64,000 bases of DNA from Apricaphanius iberus (taxonomy: Eukaryota; Chordata; Actinopteri; Cyprinodontiformes; Aphaniidae). The stretch is taken from contig JAPXFQ010000385.1 in NCBI GenBank assembly GCA_028564705.1, forward strand, positions 2,666,001 to 2,730,000. Direction: 5' to 3'. Made by a program: the position numbers and the translations under genes. Shown piece by piece: positions 50,130 to 60,600 of the stretch. Below the pieces are notes generated by a model that worked only from the letters and a program-made list of their open reading frames with translations, was not told where the DNA came from and did not search any database. The number at the start of each line of letters is the position of its first letter. Position 1 is the stretch's first letter.

Positions 50130-51050
50130 GTCTGTTAAGTGTTCATGATGGGGCCCTTAAAGTGTTGGAGTCCCAAGGCAACAGCTTACCTTTGCCTAAT
50201 GGTAAATCCGCCTCTGCTTCTGCAATGTCATTCTTCCGCACATCGTCCTTTACTAAAGCTTTAAACCAATTTGCTGCATTCTTCCTCCATTTATCTTCAC
50301 TTCCAGCTTCTGAATCTCCACTATCCCTCTGCTGCACATGTCTAAGCCATCTCCTCGCCTCTTTAACTGTGTCTCCAAAACCTTTCAACTTAAACTGTCC
50401 GTCTGATGTGCTTCTGTCTAATCCTATCTATTTTGGGTCACTCCTAATAAAAAATGTAACATCTCAAGCTCTGTCACTTCCAACTCTGTCTCATGAGTTT
50501 TTTGTTTGTGCCATCTCCTTCAAATTATACATGATGGCAGATATTTCTGCCATCTTGTAAACTGAACCTTTAACTCTTGCAGCTATCCATCTGTCACAAA
50601 CCATTCTTGACTCTGTGTATATCCACTTCACCCTGTCTGCACTCTCTACTTCACCTCTGCCCACTGCATTGGATGCTTGATCATGGCAACTTCTACTCAT
50701 TCATTTTTAATAGGACCACTCTTCGGGCTTTGTTGTTCTTCTCATGTCTCTCTCTTATTCATCCACATGCAGTCTGTTTTGCTTCGACTAACTTTCATTC
50801 CTTCTATCTCCAGAGTATACCACCACAGCCTCAGACTGTCTTCTACCTGTTCCCAACTCTAACTACAGATGACAGTGAACTCTGAAAACATCAAACTCCA
50901 TGGGGGCCTACTGCCTGACCCCATCTGTCAACATGTTTCCACACCACTGCAAACTAAAGGGCCTTAGAGATGATCCCTGACGTAATCCCACCTCTACATT
51001 GAGCCCATCTGTAGCTCCTACTTCACACCTCTCCACATAAATCACATAAT
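50130..51050 (-). mobile_element. LINE (RTE-like) remnant, antisense
   Basis: The minus strand contains weak similarity to the C-terminal end of fish RTE-type reverse transcriptase ORFs (VKEARRWLRHVQQRDSG near 50350), and the plus strand words GAGATGATCCCTGACGTAAT and CCCACCTCTACATTGAGCCC are familiar antisense LINE words. Frames are heavily broken. The left end carries GGTAAATCCGCCTCTG, an inverted relative of the repeat end at 47141. Confidence 0.45.
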
Positions 51051-51154
51051 TTCATAAGCAGAATATGTATATTTAATTAAATTTTAGTAGAAGTACACAT
51101 GTTAGGGCCTCAGAGATTTGCTAGTGGCCAGTGAGCAATCAGTATTCCAATGAT

Positions 51155-51660
51155 TAATGAACACACCAGACAGGTCAGATATAAAGTTGTAGAGAAGTTA
51201 AAAGCCTTGGTGCGGTTATACGATATCTCCTAAATTCCAAACATCTAACAGAGCACTGTTTAAAGCATAATCTAAAAAAAGAAAGAGTGTGGAATAACTA
51301 GAGACCACTAAGAAATGGTGACCTTTATGGAAGAGTGCAAAAACAAACATTGCTGGAAAAAAAGCCATGAGTTCTTCTGTGTTTCACCAAGATCTATTCC
51401 TTGGATCATGAAGAACTTGCTCTGATAAGAAAACGAAAATTCAACTTCCTAACTTTCAGAAAAATGGCTCTGCGCATTGCCCCAATAACACCAACACAAT
51501 TTGTGAAACATGACACTGGTGGCGGTGTCATGCTGTGGGGATGTTTTTTCTTTGTTGTTTGTTTGGATCTGATGGGAAGATGGCTGAATTTAACCCTGGA
51601 GGAAAACCTGTTAGACACTACAAAAGTCTCAGGGACGGACAACCGTGGATTCTAACAAGG
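51155..51660 (+). mobile_element. Tc1-like transposon relic
   Basis: Opens with CACACCAGACAGGTCAGATATAAAGTTGTAGAGAAG (first part AGACAGGTCAGATATAAAGT), passes through CCTTTATGGAAGAGTGCAAA and ends with GGTGTCATGCTGTGGGGATG and GGAGGAAAACCTGTTAGACA. This is the same order as the common fish Tc1 transposase gene, with internal gaps. Non-functional. Confidence 0.7.
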
Positions 51661-51913
51661 GGCTGTTTAAAACCTATTAATCTAACAGTAGGAGGAAGCC
51701 AGAGTACAAAGAGAGTGTCAACACGCACACATCCCCCATGACTAATGGTGCATTAGTGACCACGTAAACTCCATACAGAAAGACCCCAGGCTGAGATTTG
51801 ACACCAAGACCTTCTTGCTCCAAGGCAACAGCTACTGTGCTACGACGCAGCCCATCACAAAATATGAGCAGATCTTTGCATTTCACGATTGAAAGTGTGA
51901 CTCCCAAACAATG

Positions 51914-52124
51914 TCAACAGAGGGCGCCATTTAGACATGGGTTACGCGCACACGAGCACACGCACGTAAACAAGTCCGGGCCCAGCTAGCTCTAACCGGC
52001 TAGCAGGACTGTTGACACCTCCCCGAAAACTCGGCAGTGGCAAAGCTGCACAGTCGACATGGCAGGAAAATATCGCAACAGTTTTGTAACGAAAGATGAA
52101 ATACTTCCAAGTCATTTGGAATAA
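51914..52124 (+). promoter_or_regulatory. Candidate rc3h1 promoter and untranslated exon 1
   Basis: A CpG-containing block (GGCGCCATTT, TTACGCGCACACG, GTCCGGGCCC) leads to a strong donor, GAATAA|GTAAGT (GT at 52125). The acceptor TTTTTACAG at 54404-54412 begins the exon that carries the rc3h1 ATG at 54625. A CTCF-like word, TCAACAGAGGGCGCC (about 51914-51928), overlaps the YY1-like GCGCCATTT. The start point of transcription is unknown. Confidence 0.5.
52059..52124 (+). other. Upstream ORF (21 codons) in rc3h1 5' leader
   Basis: ATG at 52059 in good context (GACATGG) opens MAGKYRNSFVTKDEILPSHL plus one Glu, and its TAA is the last codon before the splice donor GTAAGT. Further short upstream ORFs lie in the second exon, including ATGTGA near 54426 and a nine-codon frame (MCEDIRTI) near 54444. 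Such leaders often damp translation; no function for the peptide is claimed. Confidence 0.5.
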
Positions 52125-54412
52125 GTAAGTAGTGACGATGAATATAATTTTATTCTCTCGTGAGAAGCTAACACGAGTAACTATAGTATTGGTTTATTCA
52201 CGTTAATGACGCATAGCTATCGTTAGTAGCAGACATAAAGATATTTAGCACAAACTGAAGGGATGAGTTGCTAACATTTGTCCGTTAGCCCTTAGTGTTT
52301 CGTCTCCAAAAAGCTTATATGTAAGCATCTGAGAGAAGATGAACGCATTTTAATTATGTTAAATTTCAATATTATTTCGTATTATGTTAAAATTTGTGCA
52401 CCCAGTGTACAGAAATGCATTTAAATGTAATGTTTGTTTGTTAGCGCCAGATGCTAGCGTTACATAATATCTTAGCAAGTCAAACGATAGTCTACTACGG
52501 CTCATTTGCTACCTATCGTTTTCCTGACCAAATGTGTGTGTATATATATATATATAGCTACTAGAGTCCTCAACAGATAATTGATATGACCTCTACGATG
52601 ACATTGGGAATAATAACTACGTTATACCTAAATAAACAAATGCCTAAAATTGTGAAATCTATTGCCTTGAGCCAACGACGTTTACTTTTTTAGCTAAGCT
52701 AGCCAACTAGCCTCCCATAGCCTACTTTGCTAATAGTTAGCTAACCAATCGCTTAATATGTTATATAGACAAGTTAATTGACAACGAAACACCACAGTCC
52801 TTTGTGTCACGCTCGTCGATTAAATTCACCAAACTCTCAACATTGAAATCATTGCAATGTTACGAATTGATTATGTTGAGATTTGCCTTCTTGCATTTGG
52901 GATTTCGGTGATGGCTAGCTCGGTATCCTTTGTCCATAGTCATAGTAGTTACAGGCTCCGGTTTGCAGGCCCCACAGCTGTTGTTTTTCTCCTTACTACA
53001 GTTGTGTATTTTAAACATATATCCCTATATCTGACATTTGATTTGTCACGAGTGAGCTGTGCACGCCGGAGAAAAGGGTATTTTACTGCTGTATTAGACT
53101 TGGACATTATAACCTACTTGTCTATATTATTGTTCTCAAATATATCACCAGGTATGTTAGCAAATAGCTCAAAAGAGTGGTTTGTGAAAACAAACGGTTT
53201 TTATTTGTAGGAGCATTACAGTTACTTAAAAAAGATGTCAGGATAAGTTGTTGGTTGAAAATCAAGACAACGATAACAGATAAAAAGGTTAAATTCAGGG
53301 GGGTGATTTATGTTGCTCAATTTAAACGTAAAACTGGCAGGATATTATCCAAAATATAGGGAAAAAAAGGTTTAAGCAATGGTATGAAATATTCAGCAAA
53401 TAGTCAGGGCTCCTACAAGGTCTTAAAAAGCCTTTAAAACATTGACTTTATGAATTTGGAAATAATACCTTTAAAAATACTTTAAAAGGCCTTGAATTTT
53501 CATATCTGGTTCTGAAAATGTGTGCTGCATTTAACTTTAAAGGTAGAAATACTCAGAACTTGACGACTTCAGTGATGAAGATTAATGTAAAAACAAAATA
53601 AATTTTGAAAAACTAATTTATGTTGTTAGTTGAATTTTCATTAATCCTGCTGAAATGTTCGCTGATTGTTCCCACCTCTGCTGGGCTTGTTGTCGTCTTT
53701 TACACATTTCTCTGAGAAATAAATGAACACAAGTTCAGGGATTTTTATTTTATTTTTCTCTGCTGGTAGGGCTGTGAAATAGGCCATGAAATGGGTATTC
53801 ATTTTTCATAAACGTCTTTAAAAGCCTTGAATGTAACTTAAAGAAACCTGTATGAACCCTGACAGTCTTTGTTGGATGTTTAGCTATTTTAGTAATGAGA
53901 AAAAACATCAGTAAAACTGGCAAATAATCGAGTTCAGATTCCACCAAAATATTTTGATCGTAGAAATTGAATGACATTTTCACCATTTAAAAAAAAATAG
54001 CAACAATGAATGTCCTGTCTTGAATTTAAAATACCTTCAGCTTACATCACTGTTTAATGTAGAAATGAATTAATTCTGAAGTTTTTTTAATTTTTTAATT
54101 TAAGTTATGAAGTTGCTTTAGTTCACTGAACAGAGTGGTTCGATTACCAGCTTGGATTACAGACAGCAGCTACGGACTCCCTAATAACTTTCTTAATGTA
54201 ATGTTATCTTTATTTACATTTAACATTTATTTAACCAGGCAATGTGATTAAAGTTAACTTCAGGTCATTTATTATTTCAACCTGGATTGAGTGGCAGCAG
54301 TAAAATGCAACATATGACAATATTTTCATTTGTATATTTGTAGCAGAATGTCAGCCTGTTTGCCAAATTGTTTAATTTAACAAAATCCTTTTTCTCTCTC
54401 TTTTTTTTACAG
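52125..54412 (+). other. rc3h1 5' untranslated intron
   Basis: 2.3 kb intron, AT-rich, containing an inverted-repeat element (53403-53863). No coding exon is supported; open frames of 60-117 codons lack features. Confidence 0.5.
53403..53863. mobile_element. MITE-like element with imperfect inverted ends
   Basis: Left end GTCAGGGCTCCTACAAGGT and right end (reverse complement) GTCAGGGTTCATACAGGT are inverted repeats. Both ends continue with CTTTAAAA/AAGGCCTTGAA-type words that also mirror each other (AAAAGCCTTTAAAA, TTAAAAGCCTTGAATG). This 461 bp unit has no transposase and matches the style of a common vertebrate non-autonomous hAT-like repeat. Confidence 0.6.
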
Positions 54413-54624
54413 TATTCATCACGAGATGTGATCCACCATCCACAATGTGTGAGGACATAAGAACGATTTAGTTCGGGGGGGAAAACAGATCTTGATTCCA
54501 GTGGAATCTTCCATATATCTATATATAAATAATTATTATATTTTTTTTTCTTTGTGTTAATTCTTACTTACATTTTTATATATATATATATATATATACA
54601 CACCCATCCCATCGACATATAACC

Positions 54625-57600
54625 ATGCCTGTGCAAGCACCACAATGGACAGAGTTTCTGCTGTGCCCGATCTGCACGCAGACCTTTGAAGAGACTGTTC
54701 GCCGGCCCATCAGCTTGGGCTGTGGACATACTGTGTGCAAGATGTGCCTGAACAAGCTGCACCGCAAGGCCTGTCCCTTTGACCAGACAGCCATCAGCAC
54801 AGACATCGAGCAGTTACCTGTCAACACAGCCCTGTTGCAGCTGGTGGGAGGCCAGGTAAGAGATGAATCTGTGGGAATTTGTCATCAATTACCAAACCGG
54901 TGTGGTAGTTTGTGTTGCTTGTGCACAGATCCTCTCAGTGTTTGACCCCTAAAGGTCATGTCTTAAGATACCCTTTTACACAACGCTCACTGCATGGGGA
55001 CTCCTTTAATGCGTCACACCACACTCATTAAGCGATTAACTAGATTTTATTGGTTTACTGAGTGCTGGGATGGTGGTACCGCCATATTTCTGTGAGTCAA
55101 TGTTTAACTAACAGGGTGAGGAACTGTATTTTTTTTTTCTTCTTCTTTGTAGAACGGCTGATGATGTTAGCAGTGTGCCATAATGGAAACTCTCAGCGTC
55201 TCGACCATATAGCTAATGATTTGTAATCTGTAGTAATTAGTATAGCTTCTTCTGGGTGAAGCTTTGTGCTAATACGTCAAATGATACCAAGTTGACATAA
55301 GAATATTCATTTTATATGTGTAGAGAAGTTCTTGGTACATTTCCTTTTGGTTAATAAATGTTTTGACATAAATCCATTTAAAGGCCTCTGAATTATATTT
55401 TAATAGAATGACCCAGTGTTTAAACCATCCCAAACTGAAGAAGTTCTGTCTGTAGTCCTAAGTATTGCAATATAGATTCCTTATGACTAATGGTAATATG
55501 CATTTTATCAATAGTTTTGTGTACATGAAACCCTGGAAAACTTTCCTTTTAAATCTGCTTAGATCATGTAGATTCTGCAAAAGAGAGTATCAAGTTCAGT
55601 TGCTCTGTTGTTTCAAGACTGTTTAAGATGCTTTTTTTGTGAACAAAATATTGTACAAAAACGTAATTGACTCATAAGAGACACAGTTTCCATAGTGTAA
55701 TAGGTTACTCAGTGACATGTTTCTTGTTGATCTTATGACCCTGTTGTGATTAGGACTGCACAGATAAGAATATGGTAATCTTAGTCAGATTAGTTCGTCT
55801 TTTAACAATTGCATACATTTCAAGCATTCTATAAAATCATCAGCTTTCTGCAACCAGAACACAAAGCGCAAAAAAAAATATATATATATATATAACCTTG
55901 CTGAATCAACTTTAGTGGCCTATGACGGATCAAAAAATGTGCAGACTTTTAGCAGTTCTTATAACTATAAGATAGGAACTGAAACTCTGAATGTACTCAC
56001 ATTTTTAAGCAATTATCACACAAGACAGATGGATTAAACCTTCCTCCTCCTAAAAACAGAATAGTATTAATCAAAGTATGAGCAATGATTACATGGATTA
56101 ATTAAACCCAGGAATTACTTTTGAGATTCAGTTACTTAGGGTAAAACCTTAAGTATCTCATCTCAGGCATTTTCCTGAGATGAAACAAGTTCAACAATTC
56201 TGAATCTCCTTTTGTTCCTAGATTCGTGTTAATGACTTAAATAAATATCCTAAACAATTTTAGTTTTTCTTAACTCATGTTCTTGATGTTGTGTGGCAAC
56301 ATTAAAAGAATGTCATATTTAAACAGGCTTTTTTGTTGCAATCTTTCCCCTAAAAACAACAGCCTCTACCAATATCATGAAATGCACTCATTGACGAAGC
56401 AATATTTTATTAAATGTTTATTATTAAACCCTATCCATATCAGAGTGGCAAACTGTGCCCTGCCTTTTACTGTAGCTGAAGTAAAAAAAAAAAAAAAAAG
56501 AGGATGTCATTGGATAGTTTGTGAATAGAATTGGTTATTTTTCCCATTTAGATAAATGTATAAATGCAGTACATAGTCTGACAGTTTTGCTTTCAGATGA
56601 CTCAACGTTGAATGTCTGTCTAATGATGGATAATTTTGTTTTTGTTGTTATTGGGCTACACGGTGGCGCAGTGGGTAGCACTGTTGTCCTGCAGCACGAA
56701 GTTTGTGGGTTCATATCCCGGCATGCTCTCCCTGTGCATGCTTGGGTTTCCTCCAGGTATTCTGTCTTCCTCCCTGTTAGGGACTGTTAGGTTAATTTGT
56801 CTCTCTAAATCACAGGTGTCAAGGAATTTGGGCCGAATCTTCCCCGCCATGGCCATTTATGTGGCCCTGTAGAGGACCATACACATAGAACTTTTAAGTT
56901 CTATTTCTATGCACCTAAATACACTTTTTATCACTTAAATCAGTGTTTATTTGAATAGTCCTGAATCACATCATTATGAAAAACTGTTTAGTATCATTTA
57001 ATTTAAGAAGTACATGTTGAGACAAATATTTATTCATGTTTTAATGGTTTGTTAAATATAGTTTTATCAATATTGTCTGCCACAACGGGCCCTTTAACAT
57101 TCATTATCTTTATTTGGCCCAAAATAGAAAAGAGTTTTACATCTCTGCTCTAAATTGGCATAGCAACCCACAGCCCTCCATCCCCTCTCTGGTCTTCTGT
57201 CATAATGGAAACTGGAATTTCCCGGGCTGCTTCAGTGCCATTTGAAGTCACCTTATTGTGCAGGAAATTCCTAAGACACATTCTGGACTCTCTAAGTTTG
57301 CCTCTGAAGTCCACTGTGATCCATACTAGTTGGATCTTATCAGCTGTGGAAAACGACCAATGTCTTGATGAAGCCAGCCTCAGCCCCACGTTTGGTTGTT
57401 TAAATATAGTAAACAAAGTTTAGTGCTTTGATGTCTCCTCAGGCAGCTAAGGCAGCATTGTGGAACAGTGACAAAAGTGTAGTTGAAGTAGAACACAACT
57501 TCTGGTGCTGTTCACATCTGTCCATCAGGTGGATTCTGACTCTATCAATGTTGCTAGATGTTGGACAAAGCAGCAACGGTGGTTCAACTTCTAACCACCT

Positions 57601-60600
57601 CATGTCACACCGATGTGGGAACTTGGCTTGGTTTGAAAGCATTTGTGACTTGTGCTACAGACAAAAAATTGGCCTCAGTAAGTAGCTTCTCAATAGATTG
57701 GGTTTAAGATGTCAGTCCTGGGATAGACAATTGCATTAAATAATGGCTAATTAAAGGATTCTTCCCAAGCTGGACACTTTTTTTAGAGGTGATCTGTTAA
57801 AGTAGCACAGTTTTCCATTATTATTTTTAAATGAACCATATATGATCAATGGCCACCTGCCTTCAATAACGTAGTGGTCAATAACTAAGGGGACTTTCAT
57901 TCTTTACTTCAATGCTAGTTAAGCTCACCTGATTTATGCAATTAATGTGACATTTGTATGGCAAAACGTTTTTTTGTGTGGCTAAAATAAATAAACAATC
58001 CTGATCTCAGCCATCGATCAGAATTTTTGGGGAAACTGTTTGGCCATAGTTTGCCTTGTATAAGTACTTAATATTAGTATTAAACTAATGAAATATTGGA
58101 GTATACTTTAGTTACCACCACAGGAAGATGGTTAAACCATTTATGATTGGTGTAAGAGGGTAAACACTTCTGTGGTATGTGCTACTCGACTATTAAGTAG
58201 GGATGTGTATTGGTAAGAATCTGGGGATATGATATGTATCACAATACAGGGAAGACTATATAATATATTGCAATACTATTAGTAAAACTATATTTTAGGA
58301 TTTTTTTTTAAACTGACGTTAACTATAGATAAATTGTCAAAGGATTCTAAACACTCCAGCCTGTTTCATACTTAAAACATCCTGTTGTATTGCTAAATCT
58401 AGTTGATCCACATGAATGAAGGTGAAAAAAGCCACCAACAACCAGTCACACTTTTAATCTCACTACAAGAATTACTGTCATTAATACTTCCATTCAAATT
58501 CTAAAAAAATCAAAAAAATCAATACATTGCTTTGGAATATCGATACAATATTTTGACGTAAAATTTTGTTGCTTTGTTGACATTGATCTTCCCTTTCATC
58601 CTTACTTTTATGATATTAAACCATTTACTGTAGATTCATTCAGTTAGGGTTGCTTTTCCTGTGTTATGAAATGTCATGATACATTTTTTTATTTTTTTTT
58701 TGCTCTATAGGTATGCTTTCTGTTTCTGAACTTGCTCAACATTGTGTCTGCATCAAAACATCGAACACACAAACCGTGAACAAATAAGTTCAGGATGTTT
58801 CTGAAAGATTTTTTCTTTATGTAATTTTCCTCTTTTATTCCACCTCCAGGTTCCGAAGGCTCAGCCAGTTGCCCTGATTACGAGTCCAGAGGACACGCAG
58901 AACTATGAGGTGGCTAGACAGTGTGTGGAGGAGCTGGCCCTCTACCTCAAACCCCTCAGCAATACCCGAGGTAGTTGACTTATTGTTTAATGCAATCGGT
59001 GCCTCCATTCAACATAACTTGTTTTTGGTCAAAATTGTAAATGCTTGGCTGTTTACAGTGGTATAATACCCTGAATAAAAACGTTGAAATCTGTCTTTTA
59101 AAAAAAAAGTAAAATAACAGTTTAGTCAAAACAATAACTTTTTTTGTTTAACATGGAACTAAACAAACAGCCTCAAGATTTTGTTTTTAATTACAAAAAT
59201 GTTAGTAACTCAGCCATGTTAATGTTTGACACAAGGTTAATCAATTACTGCACATTGGACTATTGGACACACCAGCAACAAAATGTATTGCTGTTTGGAA
59301 CAAAACCAAAATTGCCTTTTTTTCTTTCTCATCATCTCACATTATCATTTGAATAAAATAAATGTGTGATGAAAAAATAAATAAATATATTAATCAGCAT
59401 TTTAAATGACTGCCTTTTATAAGAAGAAAATACAGGTGATGTTTTGGCTTAAGAGAAATTGTAAAAGATGCAATAATCAGGGATCCTTTTAACACAGGGT
59501 ATTAAGGGTAATCTCTAGTTCTTTGACACATATGTTTGTTTTATTTTAGCCTACTAAAAGTATTATATAGTAGGGCTGGGCGGTATATCTAAAAAATATA
59601 AAGTTGGAAGATTTCAATTGCTTTGTGAAACATGTCTCCTTAAATATTTTTCCAGGTGTGGGTCTGAGCAGCACAGCCCAAAGCATGCTGAGTCGACCCA
59701 TGCAGAGGAAACTGGTAACTTTGGTCCACTGCCAGCTTGTGGAGGAGGAGGGACGCGTTCGGGCCATGAGAGCTGCGCGGTCTCTTGGCGAACGAACTGT
59801 CACAGAACTCATCTTGCAGCACCAGAATCCCCAGCAGCTCTCCTCCAATCTGTGGGCTGCTGTTCGTGCGCGGGGTTGTCAGTTTCTTGGCCCAGGTAGG
59901 TGTCTGTTCCATTTAAAGTAATACCACCACACAAAGAGTAAAATATTCTTGTTGAATGATAATTTCTGGAGCTTTTGACAATCTACAGTTGCTCATTGTG
60001 TCTTCTCCCACACCAGCAATGCAGGAAGAAGCCCTCAAATTGGTTCTTCTTGCTTTGGAAGACGGTTCTGCTTTGTCCAGGAAAGTGCTGGTTCTTTTTG
60101 TGGTCCAAAGGCTTGAACCACGCTTCCCCCAGGCCTCTAAAACCAGTATTGGCCATGTGGTACAGCTCCTTTATAGGGCTTCCTGCTTCAAGGTATGTCT
60201 CTGACCTTTAGCCTTGAGTTTTGCTCAGTGTATTCAATTAGGCGGTAACATATCTTCCTCCTGTGACTTTAGGTTACCAAACGGGATGAAGATTCCTCCC
60301 TCATGCAGTTGAAAGAGGAGTTTCGTACTTACGAGGCTCTGCGGCGGGAGCATGACTCTCAGATTGTACAGATTGCCATGGAAGGAGGGTTGCGTATTGC
60401 ACCTGACCAGTGGTCTTCTCTGTTGTATGGAGATCAGTCTCACAAGTCACACATGCAGTCTATCATAGATAAGGTATGTGACCGAGCGATTGTTTTCTTA
60501 TAGTTACCGTTTTTATGTTATGTCTTATCCGCTCGATCTGCACAAGCCCATTTATTAAGAGATTTCTGCCAACTTTACACTTATGTATCTCCTTTTTTTC

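Larger units (their letters stand above)
54856..58849 (+). other. rc3h1 intron after the RING exon
   Basis: A 4 kb intron that separates the RING exon from the ROQ exons. It contains a dispersed repeat with a nested hAT element (56655-57155), an unexplained lower-AT block (57156-57690) and a hAT-like fragment (58200-58560). Remaining parts are AT-rich. Confidence 0.6.

Noticed and set aside
56655..56760. A tRNA gene
   Set aside because: Only a B-box-like word is present; there is no complete cloverleaf, and the flanking words match a dispersed repeat.
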